DNA of 64,000 nucleotides from Vreelandella zhanjiangensis DSM 21076 (GTDB taxonomy: Bacteria; Pseudomonadota; Gammaproteobacteria; Pseudomonadales; Halomonadaceae), in assembly GCF_000377665.1 (NCBI RefSeq), contig NZ_KB898646.1, forward strand, positions 124,001-188,000, in the 5' to 3' direction. A program made the position numbers and the translations under genes. How positions within the stretch are numbered: the stretch's first letter is position 1; each line of letters begins with the position of its first letter. This document shows, one piece after another, positions 8,367 to 16,708 of this stretch. Under the pieces are notes generated by a model. It was not told the DNA's origin, did not search any database, and was given only the letters and a program-made list of their open reading frames with translations.

Positions 8367-8426
8367 AAGAAGACGCACAGCGGCTTCCAGATACGGCTAC
8401 GTAACTGATCAAAATGAAGGAGCTTC

Positions 8427-9815
8427 ATGCTCGATATTCTCCACCACGGCGGCGCTACCGGTGTCACAGGCAGCTGTCACCAGCTGATACTCAACAGCGA
8501 ACATTCACTCCTTATTGATTGTGGCCTTTTCCAAGGCGAAGACGCCGCCAAAGACAGCTTCGAACAGCTACAAATCGAATTTGATATTGCAACAGTTAAA
8601 GCCTTGGTCATCACCCACGTGCATATCGATCACGTAGGGCGGTTACCGTATTTGCTGGCGGCGGGTTTTAAAGGTCCAATTATTTGCTCAGAGCCTTCCG
8701 CCAAGCTACTGCCGCTCGTTATTGAAGACGCGCTTAAAATTGGCTTTACCCGCAATGCTGATCTCATAAATCGTTTCCAGGCCCAACTTGAATCACAGAT
8801 TGTCAGCGTGCCCTATGGTAAATGGCACAGCGTTGTTAATGATTCTATCGGCACAACACGCATAAAACTTAAGCGGGCAGGGCACATTTTAGGTTCTTGC
8901 TACGTTGAAGTGGCTTATCAGGATGCAACAACCCGTGAAAAAGAGCGTGTAGTATTTTCTGGCGACCTAGGCGCCCCTCACGCACCGCTGTTACCTGCGC
9001 CGCAGTCACCGCATGGATGTGACCAATTGGTGCTGGAAAGCACCTACGGCAACCGTACTCACCCTGACCGCCGCCAGCGCCAAGCAGTATTAAAGAATGC
9101 GATAGAACACGCGCTGGCTAACGGCGGCACCGTAATAGTGCCCGCATTTAGTATTGGCCGTACTCAAGAATTGCTCTACGAGCTTGAAGGTATTGTTACC
9201 AGCGCTAAAAAAAGCCAGTGGAAAAATCTGGAAATTATTGTCGATTCACCGCTAGCCGCACGCTTTACCAAGGTTTACCGCGAGCTAAAACCTTTTTGGG
9301 ATAAAGAGGCGCAGACACGCTTGGCCAGCGGCCGTCATCCGCTCAACTTCGCCAATCTATACACGGTAGATAGCCACGCAGAGCATGAGCAAACGGTTGA
9401 GTACTTAGCCAAAACAGGCAGGCCCGCCATCGTAATTGCCGCCAGTGGTATGTGTTCAGGCGGGCGTATCATGAATTACCTAAAAGCCATGCTAAGTGAT
9501 GCTCGTCATCAAGTACTGTTTGTAGGCTACCAGGGCGCAGGGACGCCAGGGCGGGATATTCAGCAATATGGCCCTAACGGTGGCTGGGTAGTCATCGACG
9601 GCGAACGGATTGATATAAATGCCGGTATAACCTCTATCAGCGGCTACTCCGCCCACGCGGATCAAAAAGATCTGCTCAACTTCGTAAAACGCATGCGCCA
9701 CTGGCCCAGCACCATCCGTCTGGTGCATGGTGACCAACCTGCCCGTGAAACCTTGAAAAGAGAACTGGAAAGCCTCTATAAGAACAAAAGCAAGAGCGTA
9801 ACGGTGATGAGCTAG
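8427..9815 (+). CDS. MBL-fold beta-CASP RNA-processing metallo-hydrolase
   Basis: A 462-residue metallo-beta-lactamase-fold protein. Motif II is THVHIDHVGRL (His64, His66, Asp68, His69). Later metal ligands follow in RAGHILGSC and FSGDLG. A beta-CASP insert contains ESTYGNR and IVIAASGMCSGGR, and the C-terminal RNA-metabolism motif is ISGYSAHADQKDLL with RLVHGD. Proteins of this architecture (CPSF-73/RNase J-like, bacterial KH-less type) are exo- or endoribonucleases. Its place between kpsE and kpsT is unexpected for an export locus; it may be a housekeeping gene caught by rearrangement, or may process the long capsule transcript. SD AAGGAGC supports the start. Confidence 0.88.
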   Translation: MLDILHHGGATGVTGSCHQLILNSEHSLLIDCGLFQGEDAAKDSFEQLQIEFDIATVKALVITHVHIDHVGRLPYLLAAGFKGPIICSEPSAKLLPLVIEDALKIGFTRNADLINRFQAQLESQIVSVPYGKWHSVVNDSIGTTRIKLKRAGHILGSCYVEVAYQDATTREKERVVFSGDLGAPHAPLLPAPQSPHGCDQLVLESTYGNRTHPDRRQRQAVLKNAIEHALANGGTVIVPAFSIGRTQELLYELEGIVTSAKKSQWKNLEIIVDSPLAARFTKVYRELKPFWDKEAQTRLASGRHPLNFANLYTVDSHAEHEQTVEYLAKTGRPAIVIAASGMCSGGRIMNYLKAMLSDARHQVLFVGYQGAGTPGRDIQQYGPNGGWVVIDGERIDINAGITSISGYSAHADQKDLLNFVKRMRHWPSTIRLVHGDQPARETLKRELESLYKNKSKSVTVMS

Positions 9816-9862
9816 CCAGTCCCAAATGTGTGCTTCTCACGCGTAAAGTATCCTAAAAAAGC

Positions 9863-11683
9863 ATGGAATTTAAATCCCATTTGGAATTCGCTGCAATGGA
9901 AGATTGGAATAGTAATTTTGAGAAAAAAGCTTCTGATAAGGAATACCTTTCTTTAATAAAATTATCCGAAGATGTTTTAGGACAGGAAAGCTTTACTGCT
10001 TGGCACTATATCCAATATATATCCGCCTTATATTCATTAGGTTTAAAAGGGAGAGGTGCAGAAGTCACTCTTGAAGCGATTGAAATATTTCCAGATGATC
10101 TTTCATTAAGAATTCAATATGCTGAGAATGCGATGTTCTCTTCTAGCTGGGACGCCGCAATTTCACGCTGGCAGTATATAGTAAATAATTTTAACAGTTA
10201 CCCAGAAGGCGTTTTTTGGAGATTGGCGCTTTCTTATATCAAAGCGCTCAGGTTTAGGGAAGCCAGACGCATAGCCGATGAAATTGAAAGCAAATATGGT
10301 GTTAGTCAAAAGCTTAATGATTTGATGTCATTAATTGACTCGTCAGAAGCACAAAAGTATATAGTTGATGTTAGAGTAAAGTCGTCGCATTATCCTTGCC
10401 ATATAGATAAAGTTACAGAAAATAAAAATATAGGGAAAAGTAAAGATTTTATAAAGTATAGATTATTTGGCTGGGTAAAAGTTCCGAAAGGAAAAAAATG
10501 CCTATTAGCAGTCAAAAATAATAAAAATGAAGTGGTTTATCTCGATTTCAATGTTAATAGGGGCGATGTTAAAAAGCATTTTGAAAAGCAGGGTGATGAT
10601 AATGTTGAAGTGAAATGCGGCTTTGACTATTACATCGATATTTCTGAAGGCGCTTACATAGGTATCTTGGTAGAGGAAACCGAAGAGTGGCTTTTACAGC
10701 TTGAACTCATTGGTTTACAAAGTGTCTTGGAAGGAGAAAAAGGTTGGCTTTTTCTAGATAACGACGCCAATGAAAGTGTTAACCAGTTCACTGGCAAAGC
10801 ATTACTTTCTGAAGATATGTTCTTAGCATGGAAGATATATGCCGATAATCTTCTTGAATTTCAGAAAAGATTAAACCTTATACATTTTGTTGCCAGCTCA
10901 AAGGAAGCCGTGCTTCCTCAGTATTATCCTCACCCAAGAGGCTCTACAAATGTTTTTGAACAAGTAAGTGGTCTGCTTAAGAGTAAGCAGGTTAATAGCG
11001 TTAGTGTTACGAAGTTGATGTCGAATAAAGAAGGTGCTTATTATAAAACAGATACGCATTGGAGCGATTATGGTGCTTATTTGGCTTACCTTTCCATTAT
11101 GGAAAGAGGCGGCTTTAAAGAGGTAATTAAAAATATTAACTTCAACGAAATCGAAGTCACAGGAGACTTAGGTTCAAAGCTGCATCCTGAAAGAAGATCC
11201 CTAAAGAAAGTACACTTTTATGATGGACCCAAGGCTGTATGTGTTTTTGATAATAGAGTTTCAGGTGCAGGATCCATAACGATTTGGAAAAATCCTGATG
11301 CGTATTACTCCAAAACAGCAGTGTTGTTTGGAGATAGCTTTTTGAAATCTGGTTGCTTGGCGAATTATTTTACTTATTCTTTTGTCCGTGTAGTGGTTAT
11401 AAATCTACCTGGCTCTTTAATTGAAGAAATTGTATCTTATGAATCGCCTGATGTTGTGGTTGTGCAAACTAACGATAGATATCTTCTAACGCCCGGTAAG
11501 ATATATGAGAAAGTAAGTTCTCACGAATCGCCCGTTTCTCTAAAAGTATCGTCTTTTTCGGAAATGGAGAGGAATGATATGATGAAAAATATTTCAGCCT
11601 ATTCCGAAGAGCATTTTTATAAAAATAAAATGTTAGAGATTCTCGATAAATTGTCTGATCGTAAATCAAAAGCTAGTTGTTAG
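9863..11683 (+). CDS. AlgX/AlgJ-like SGNH-type protein with N-terminal TPR-like repeats
   Basis: A 606-residue protein in visibly AT-rich DNA. Residues 1-160 are helical TPR-like repeats (for example WDAAISRWQYIV, EARRIADEIES). A middle beta-rich domain (about 170-285) precedes EGEKGWLFLDNDANESV. The C-terminal half resembles AlgX/AlgJ acetyltransferase-like SGNH folds: TDTHW at about 396-400 (Asp397, His399) and FGDS (Ser492). No signal peptide is visible, unlike periplasmic AlgX, so a cytoplasmic role is likely; polysaccharide O-acetylation or esterase activity is only inference. It is a paralogue of 35469-36902. No SD is seen before ATG 9863; ATG 9896 is an alternative start. Confidence 0.6.
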   Translation: MEFKSHLEFAAMEDWNSNFEKKASDKEYLSLIKLSEDVLGQESFTAWHYIQYISALYSLGLKGRGAEVTLEAIEIFPDDLSLRIQYAENAMFSSSWDAAISRWQYIVNNFNSYPEGVFWRLALSYIKALRFREARRIADEIESKYGVSQKLNDLMSLIDSSEAQKYIVDVRVKSSHYPCHIDKVTENKNIGKSKDFIKYRLFGWVKVPKGKKCLLAVKNNKNEVVYLDFNVNRGDVKKHFEKQGDDNVEVKCGFDYYIDISEGAYIGILVEETEEWLLQLELIGLQSVLEGEKGWLFLDNDANESVNQFTGKALLSEDMFLAWKIYADNLLEFQKRLNLIHFVASSKEAVLPQYYPHPRGSTNVFEQVSGLLKSKQVNSVSVTKLMSNKEGAYYKTDTHWSDYGAYLAYLSIMERGGFKEVIKNINFNEIEVTGDLGSKLHPERRSLKKVHFYDGPKAVCVFDNRVSGAGSITIWKNPDAYYSKTAVLFGDSFLKSGCLANYFTYSFVRVVVINLPGSLIEEIVSYESPDVVVVQTNDRYLLTPGKIYEKVSSHESPVSLKVSSFSEMERNDMMKNISAYSEEHFYKNKMLEILDKLSDRKSKASC

Positions 11684-11706
11684 AAATTGTTTTTATTTAA
11701 GTTTAG

Positions 11707-11790
11707 GTGCTGAAAAGTAGCGACGGCAACTGCATCTATCTGGATTACCAAAAACACTGCGCTGTGCTGGAAAAGCCCCGCGTGGTGTAG
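11707..11790 (+). pseudogene. Possible 3' remnant of a lost gene
   Basis: The gap between the AT-rich gene and kpsT contains a short open frame ending DGNCIYLDYQKHCAVLEKPRVV-stop, with GC content and codon use like the core locus rather than the AT-rich neighbour. No start or SD fits. It may be the tail of a gene displaced when the AT-rich gene arrived. I do not recognise the family. Confidence 0.25.
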
Positions 11791-11839
11791 GTAGAGTCAC
11801 AAATGTCGAACCCCAAATATCACTGGCTTTCAATAGTAC

Positions 11840-12754
11840 ATGATCGAAATCAAACACCTCTACAAGCGCTACCATAATCACCATGGCAGCGATTGGGTAC
11901 TCAAGGATATCAACGTCACGATTCCCAGCGGTGTAAGCGTCGGGTTGATCGGCGCCAACGGTGCCGGTAAATCGACTTTGCTGCGTCTAATTGCCGGCAT
12001 GGATTCGCCCGAACGCGGGGAAGTCATTCGCCATAGCCGAGTTTCCTGGCCCGTCGGTCTTACCGGCGGTATGCAGAGTAATATGACTGGCCGCCAGAAC
12101 GCCAAGTTTGTTGCGCGCGTGCAAGGTAGCAGCTCCGAGGAAGTACAGCGTGTTATTAATTTTGTAGAAGACTTCGCTGAAATAGGCTCAGCTTTCGACG
12201 AGCCTATTCGCACCTACTCTTCAGGTATGCGCTCGCGCATATCTTTTGGCTTATCGTTGGCATTCGATTTTGATGTCTATATTTCCGATGAAGCTACCGC
12301 TGTCGGCGACCGCGCGTTTAAAGCGAAAGCCAAAGAGCTTTTTGAATCTAAAATAGGCAAAGCCTCTTTGATAATGGTGTCCCATTCGGAAGGCATTCTG
12401 AAAGACCTTTGCCAGGCCGGTTTATACCTCAAAGGTGGAAGTGCCTATTGGTATGACGATATTAACGAAGCTATCGCCGCCTATCACGCCGATGTAGACG
12501 CGAAGAAAAAAGCCGGTGAAAGCGATTTACCTACCGATGTTATCGGTGCAAGGCACTATCTGGCTGAATGTCACCAGATTCTGAAAGGTGCCCAGGAAAC
12601 CTTGAAAGATCTGGTAGAAGAGGGTGCGCCTGAGGAACAAATCAAGGCCGCCAGGCAGGAAGTCGATACGGCGGGCAAAACGGCCAGAGAAGTCCGCTTG
12701 CACCTGGAAGCATTGGAAGAAAAACAGCGCAACGAAAAGCAGAAGTCAGCTTAA
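11840..12754 (+). CDS. kpsT: Capsule polysaccharide ABC transporter ATPase KpsT with helical C-terminal extension
   Basis: The ABC ATPase of the export system. Walker A is GANGAGKSTLLRL (about 45-57), the signature is YSSGMRSRISF, and the Walker B region is DVYISDEATAVGD. The segment VSWPVGLTGGMQSNMTGRQN is diagnostic of KpsT/Wzt-type polysaccharide exporters. The first 215 residues match E. coli KpsT (about 219 residues). The remaining 85 or so are a charged helical extension (QEVDTAGKTAREVRLHLEAL) that is not Wzt's carbohydrate-binding beta sandwich. It is separated from kpsM/kpsE by two unrelated genes. No good SD precedes the ATG; weak initiation or coupling is possible. Confidence 0.92.
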   Translation: MIEIKHLYKRYHNHHGSDWVLKDINVTIPSGVSVGLIGANGAGKSTLLRLIAGMDSPERGEVIRHSRVSWPVGLTGGMQSNMTGRQNAKFVARVQGSSSEEVQRVINFVEDFAEIGSAFDEPIRTYSSGMRSRISFGLSLAFDFDVYISDEATAVGDRAFKAKAKELFESKIGKASLIMVSHSEGILKDLCQAGLYLKGGSAYWYDDINEAIAAYHADVDAKKKAGESDLPTDVIGARHYLAECHQILKGAQETLKDLVEEGAPEEQIKAARQEVDTAGKTAREVRLHLEALEEKQRNEKQKSA

Positions 12755-12797
12755 GCCACAAACCGAACGCCACTGTTGTTTAATAAGCGCAAAGTAG

Positions 12798-13865
12798 ATG
12801 AAAAATATGCACGTTAAAACCTTTTTAATTACTGGCGGTGCCGGTTTTATTGGCTCTGCGGTAGTGCGTGAACTGATTCACAATACTAAGCACACCGTTG
12901 TTAATATCGATAAGCTTACCTATGCAGGCAATCTTGAATCACTTGCCAGCATTGAAGGTAGTGATCGGTATACCTTCGAGCAAGCTGATATTTGCGATGC
13001 ACAGGCCATGCAGCGGCTATTTGAGAAGTATCAGCCCGATGTGGTGATGCATCTGGCAGCAGAAAGCCATGTAGACCGCTCTATCGATGGCCCCGCCGAG
13101 TTTATTCAAACCAACGTGGTAGGCACCGCCGTGCTGCTGGAAGCCGCCCGCAGCTATTGGAATGGTTTGGAAGGCGAGCGCCGGGCGGCGTTTCGCTTTC
13201 ACCATATCAGTACCGATGAAGTATACGGCGACCTGGAAGGCACCGACGATCTTTTCACCGAACAGACGCCCTATGCGCCAAGCTCCCCCTATTCCGCCAG
13301 CAAGGCCAGTTCGGATCACCTGGTACGCGCCTGGCAGCGCACCTATGGCCTACCCACATTAGTAACTAACTGCTCCAACAACTACGGCCCGTACCACTTC
13401 CCTGAAAAGCTCATCCCGCTGATGATCCTCAACGCCCTGGCAGGCAAACCCCTGCCGGTATACGGCGACGGTCAGCAAATCCGCGATTGGCTTTTTGTTG
13501 AAGACCATGCCCGTGCACTCATCAAGGTCGCCACCGAAGGTAGCGTAGGTGAAACCTACAACATCGGCGGGCACAACGAGAAAGCCAATCTCGCGGTCGT
13601 CGAGACCCTTTGCGACCTGCTGCAAGAACTAGTGCCCCAGGAAACGTCATACCGTGAGTTGATCACCTTCGTTACCGACCGCCCAGGGCACGACGTACGC
13701 TACGCCATCGACGCTAGCAAGATCGAACACGAACTCGGCTGGGTGCCACAAGAAACGTTTGAGACCGGCCTACGCAAAACCGTGCAGTGGTACCTAGTCA
13801 ACGAAACCTGGTGGAAACGCGTACAAGACGGCAGCTACCAAGGCCAACGCTTAGGCAGCCTATAA
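12798..13865 (+). CDS. rfbB: dTDP-glucose 4,6-dehydratase RfbB
   Basis: An extended SDR enzyme of 355 residues, with the NAD motif GGAGFIGS near residue 14 and catalytic STDEVYGDL...[10 protein letters not shown] (Tyr-X3-Lys). [17 protein letters not shown] is typical of RmlB. It converts dTDP-glucose to dTDP-4-keto-6-deoxyglucose, the second step of dTDP-L-rhamnose synthesis. The start may be ATG 12798 or ATG 12807 (MHVKTF); the latter matches the usual family N-terminus. It is first of the four-gene rhamnose set and is separated from rfbD by REP elements. Confidence 0.95.
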   Translation: MKNMHVKTFLITGGAGFIGSAVVRELIHNTKHTVVNIDKLTYAGNLESLASIEGSDRYTFEQADICDAQAMQRLFEKYQPDVVMHLAAESHVDRSIDGPAEFIQTNVVGTAVLLEAARSYWNGLEGERRAAFRFHHISTDEVYGDLEGTDDLFTEQTPYAPSSPYSASKASSDHLVRAWQRTYGLPTLVTNCSNNYGPYHFPEKLIPLMILNALAGKPLPVYGDGQQIRDWLFVEDHARALIKVATEGSVGETYNIGGHNEKANLAVVETLCDLLQELVPQETSYRELITFVTDRPGHDVRYAIDASKIEHELGWVPQETFETGLRKTVQWYLVNETWWKRVQDGSYQGQRLGSL

Positions 13866-13912
13866 ACCAGTAACGTATGCGGAAGGCACTATGGAGCTGG
13901 CGCACCATACCC

Positions 13913-14113
13913 GTAGCGCGTGGTAAGCGCCAGCGCACCCGCGGGAGCACCGCATCAGCGGTGCCGAAGTGGGCACGGCGACATAATCAAGGCGGCTGGC
14001 GCCGCCCCCGCGGGTGCCTCCAACGCTCGTTCCTCGCGCTTACGTTACACCGCGCTACGAAAAGGCACATATCAGGTTTTGTAGCGCGGCGTAAGCGTTA
14101 GCGCACCCGCGGG
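13913..14113. repeat. Three REP elements between rfbB and rfbD
   Basis: A direct copy (13913-13945), a complement copy (14008-14058) and a direct copy (14081-14113) fill the intercistronic gap. The two direct copies differ in the head: GTAGCGCGTGGTAAGC versus GTAGCGCGGCGTAAGC. An internal GGCGGC...GCCGCC stem lies at about 13991-14006. Confidence 0.85.
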
Positions 14114-14148
14114 ATAGCTTGAAGCGGGGCACCAAAAAGGATTTACCC

Positions 14149-15042
14149 ATGAATATCTTCATCACCGGCGGCAACGGCCAGGCCGGCTTCGAGCTACAAC
14201 GCCAATTTGCCATCTTCGGCAACATCCTTGCCCCCACACGCCAGGAACTCGACTTAACCAACGCCCAAGCCGTTGATACCTATCTTGCCAAGCACAAACC
14301 CGCTCTAATCCTCAACGCCGCTGCCTACACAGCCGTTGATAAAGCCGAAAGCGAACCCGAGCAGGCAAGGCGTTTAAACGCAGAGCTACCCGCGCAACTG
14401 GCCCAATACGCCGCCCAGCAAAATATTACCCTGGTGCACTACTCAAGCGACTACGTATACCCCGGTAACGGCGAAACGCCATGGCAGGAAGATAGCCCCA
14501 CTGGCCCGCTAAGCATATACGGCCAAACCAAGCTGGAAGGGGATAACGCCATCACTGAAAGCGGCGCCAACCACCTGATTTTTCGTACCAGCTGGGTATA
14601 CGCCGCTCGCGGCAACAACTTTATGAAAACCATGCTGCGCCTGGGCCGCGAACGCGAAGCGCTAAGCATCGTGAACGACCAGATAGGCGCGCCAACCCCC
14701 GCACGCCTAATCGCCCAAGTCACAGCGCTTGCTTTCACTCCTCACACCTCACACCTCACACCTCACTTAACATCTGGCATCTACCACTTGGCCCCACACG
14801 GCGAAACCAGCTGGCACGGCTTTGCCTGCGAAATCTTCAGCCAAGCCGCCAAGGCAGGCCAGGAGCTGGCGATTACGCCCGAGAGCACCACTGGCATACC
14901 CACGGCAGACTACCCAACCCCAGCCCAGCGCCCGCTCAATTCACGTATGGGCCTGGTGAACCTTGAAGCTGCGCTCGGGGTCACACTACCCACTTGGCAA
15001 CAACAGCTAGCGCTAACGCTACGCGAATACTGTGAAGAGTGA
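14149..15042 (+). CDS. rfbD: dTDP-4-dehydrorhamnose reductase RfbD
   Basis: A 297-residue SDR reductase. The chosen start gives MNIFITGGNGQAGFELQ with SD AAAAAGGA; an upstream in-frame ATG (14119) lies in REP sequence and is rejected. Motifs include NAAAYTAVDKAE, SSDYVYPG and SIYGQTKLEGD (Tyr-X3-Lys), as in RmlD. It reduces dTDP-4-keto-L-rhamnose to dTDP-L-rhamnose. At about residues 195-206, AFTPHTSHLTPHLTSG is encoded by a five-unit heptad repeat (14732-14766) inserted where relatives have a short loop; the net 35 nt leave the frame intact. The stop codon itself lies in another heptad array. Confidence 0.93.
   Translation: MNIFITGGNGQAGFELQRQFAIFGNILAPTRQELDLTNAQAVDTYLAKHKPALILNAAAYTAVDKAESEPEQARRLNAELPAQLAQYAAQQNITLVHYSSDYVYPGNGETPWQEDSPTGPLSIYGQTKLEGDNAITESGANHLIFRTSWVYAARGNNFMKTMLRLGREREALSIVNDQIGAPTPARLIAQVTALAFTPHTSHLTPHLTSGIYHLAPHGETSWHGFACEIFSQAAKAGQELAITPESTTGIPTADYPTPAQRPLNSRMGLVNLEAALGVTLPTWQQQLALTLREYCEE
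14732..14766 (-). repeat. Heptad array inside rfbD coding sequence
   Basis: Five 7-mers on the + strand: CTTTCAC, TCCTCAC, then ACCTCAC three times. On the - strand they read GTGAGGT x3, GTGAGGA, GTGAAAG, fitting the GTRARNN family. Confidence 0.85.
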
Positions 15043-15095
15043 AGGGTAAATGAGTAGGGTGTCGATGCCCTTACGCCTCACTCCTAACGCCTTAC
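15032..15095. repeat. Inverted pair of heptad arrays at rfbD/rfbA junction
   Basis: Direct units GTGAAGA, GTGAAGG, GTAAATG (15032-15052) contain the rfbD stop. Complementary units CCCTTAC, GCCTCAC, TCCTAAC, GCCTTAC (15068-15095) follow after 15 nt. The two halves can pair imperfectly, forming an intercistronic hairpin upstream of rfbA's start. Confidence 0.7.
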
Positions 15096-15111
15096 ACAGA
15101 AGTACTCACGG

Positions 15112-16035
15112 ATGACTGATATGAACTCCCCACACTCCACTTCCAACCCTTCACAAAGAAAGGGTATTATCTTAGCCGGCGGTTCAGGCACGCGCTTACA
15201 TCCTATTACGCGCGGCGTATCCAAACAGCTGTTACCCGTCTACGACAAACCGATGATCTATTATCCGATCTCGGTATTAATGCTAGCAGGCATCCGCGAA
15301 ATTCTGATTATCTCTACGCCAGAAGACCTGCCTCAATATCAAAACCTGCTGGGTAGTGGTGAAGACTTCGGCCTGCATTTTGAATATGCCGAACAACCCA
15401 CCCCCGATGGCTTGGCGCAGGCATTCATCATCGGTGAAGAATTTATAGGCAATAGCCCTGTTTGTTTAGTACTAGGCGATAATATCTTTCACGGCCAGCA
15501 CTTTTCTGAACAGCTAAAACGCGCCAGTGGACAGCCCAGCGGTGCCACGGTGTTTGGCTATTTGGTTAAAGACCCAGAACGCTTCGGCGTCGTGGAATTT
15601 AACGAAGCAGGCAAGGCCATCTCGATTGAAGAGAAACCTAAAAAGCCCAAGTCTGCCTATGCCGTCACTGGCCTTTATTTCTACGATAACGATGTCGTTA
15701 AAATAGCCAAAGAGGTTGAACCCTCCGAGCGTGGCGAGCTGGAAATTACCAGCGTTAACAACGCTTATCTTCAACAGGATAATTTGCGTGTTGAGCGCTT
15801 GGGACGAGGCTTCGCCTGGCTGGATACCGGCACCCACGATAGCCTGCTGGAAGCCAGCCAATACGTGCAAACCATTGAACATCGCCAAGGCTTGAAAATC
15901 GCCTGCCTGGAAGAAATCGCCTGGCAAAATGGCTGGATCAGCGATGAGCGCCTAGCCGAACTAGCCAAGCCGCTTGCCAAGACCCAGTACGGCCAATATC
16001 TCCAGCGCCTTATAAAGGTGAGGAGTAAGGCGTGA
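15112..16035 (+). CDS. rfbA: Glucose-1-phosphate thymidylyltransferase RfbA
   Basis: A 307-residue nucleotidyltransferase with the signature [32 protein letters not shown] split over residues 18-49. Later it has [12 protein letters not shown], the RmlA hallmark, and the EKPKKPKS product-site segment. It makes dTDP-glucose from dTTP and glucose-1-phosphate, the first committed rhamnose step, normally feedback-inhibited by dTDP-rhamnose. The N-terminus carries about 15 extra residues ([15 protein letters not shown]); no strong SD is seen, so a start at ATG 15121 is also possible. The last residues (VRSKA-stop) are encoded by a heptad array. Confidence 0.95.
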   Translation: MTDMNSPHSTSNPSQRKGIILAGGSGTRLHPITRGVSKQLLPVYDKPMIYYPISVLMLAGIREILIISTPEDLPQYQNLLGSGEDFGLHFEYAEQPTPDGLAQAFIIGEEFIGNSPVCLVLGDNIFHGQHFSEQLKRASGQPSGATVFGYLVKDPERFGVVEFNEAGKAISIEEKPKKPKSAYAVTGLYFYDNDVVKIAKEVEPSERGELEITSVNNAYLQQDNLRVERLGRGFAWLDTGTHDSLLEASQYVQTIEHRQGLKIACLEEIAWQNGWISDERLAELAKPLAKTQYGQYLQRLIKVRSKA

Positions 16036-16087
16036 GGAGTTTTGCGCTTCAACACCAACACCTCACATTTTACCCCTCACTCCTTAC
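16018..16087. repeat. Inverted pair of heptad arrays at rfbA/rfbC junction
   Basis: Direct units GTGAGGA, GTAAGGC, GTGAGGA (16018-16038) overlap the end of rfbA. After 14 nt, complement units CACCAAC, ACCTCAC, ATTTTAC, CCCTCAC, TCCTTAC (16053-16087) end 9 nt before the rfbC start. The arrays can form an imperfect stem of roughly 20 bp. Confidence 0.75.
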
Positions 16088-16096
16088 GGTTTAACT

Positions 16097-16639
16097 ATGC
16101 ACTACGAAAAACTTGCCATTCCCGATGTCGTTCTTCTCACTCCTAAAGTTTTTGGTGATGAGCGCGGCTTCTTTTTGGAAACATTCCGCCAAAATGAATT
16201 TGAAGCGCACTGCGGTAACTATCAATTTGTGCAGGATAACCACAGCAAATCGGCCCAGGGCATTTTGCGCGGCCTGCATTACCAGTTAAGCCAGCCCCAG
16301 GGCAAATTGGTGCGCGTTACGCGTGGCGAAGTGTTCGATGTAGCAGTGGATATGCGTAAAAGCTCGCCCACCTTTGGGCAGTGGGTAGGTGTCACGCTAA
16401 GTGAGGAAAACAAGCAAATGCTTTGGGTGCCTCCCGGTTTTGCCCATGGCTTCTACGTTACGAGTGACGAAGCCGAATTCCAATATAAATGCACCGACTA
16501 TTACGCTCCTGGTGACGAAGTCTCGCTTCGCTGGGACGACCCCGAACTGGATATCAAGTGGCCAATTAATCAAACGCCCCAGCTTTCTGGAAAAGACCAG
16601 CAAGGCATTGCGTTCATTAATGCACCCACTTTTGATTAA
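16097..16639 (+). CDS. rfbC: dTDP-4-dehydrorhamnose 3,5-epimerase RfbC
   Basis: A 180-residue cupin-type epimerase. Hallmarks are VFGDERGFFLETFRQNEF, DNHSKSAQGILRGLHYQL (catalytic His in the RGLHYQ motif), FDVAVDMRKSSPTFGQW and WVPPGFAHGFYV. It epimerises C3 and C5 of the 4-keto sugar before RfbD reduction. Length equals the family norm. The gene order here is rfbB-D-A-C, the common gammaproteobacterial order. There is no obvious SD because the upstream bases are occupied by a heptad array. Confidence 0.96.
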   Translation: MHYEKLAIPDVVLLTPKVFGDERGFFLETFRQNEFEAHCGNYQFVQDNHSKSAQGILRGLHYQLSQPQGKLVRVTRGEVFDVAVDMRKSSPTFGQWVGVTLSEENKQMLWVPPGFAHGFYVTSDEAEFQYKCTDYYAPGDEVSLRWDDPELDIKWPINQTPQLSGKDQQGIAFINAPTFD

Positions 16640-16708
16640 TACATTCGGCAATTTTCCTGCTTGCTTTTGCATCTAAAACAAGCGCGTGAACAGTGGTAAC
16701 TCAAGACA

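Noticed and set aside
13866-14148. Small gene of about 74 codons in the rfbB-rfbD gap
   Set aside because: The sequence is made of REP elements, and the same translation appears at other REP loci.
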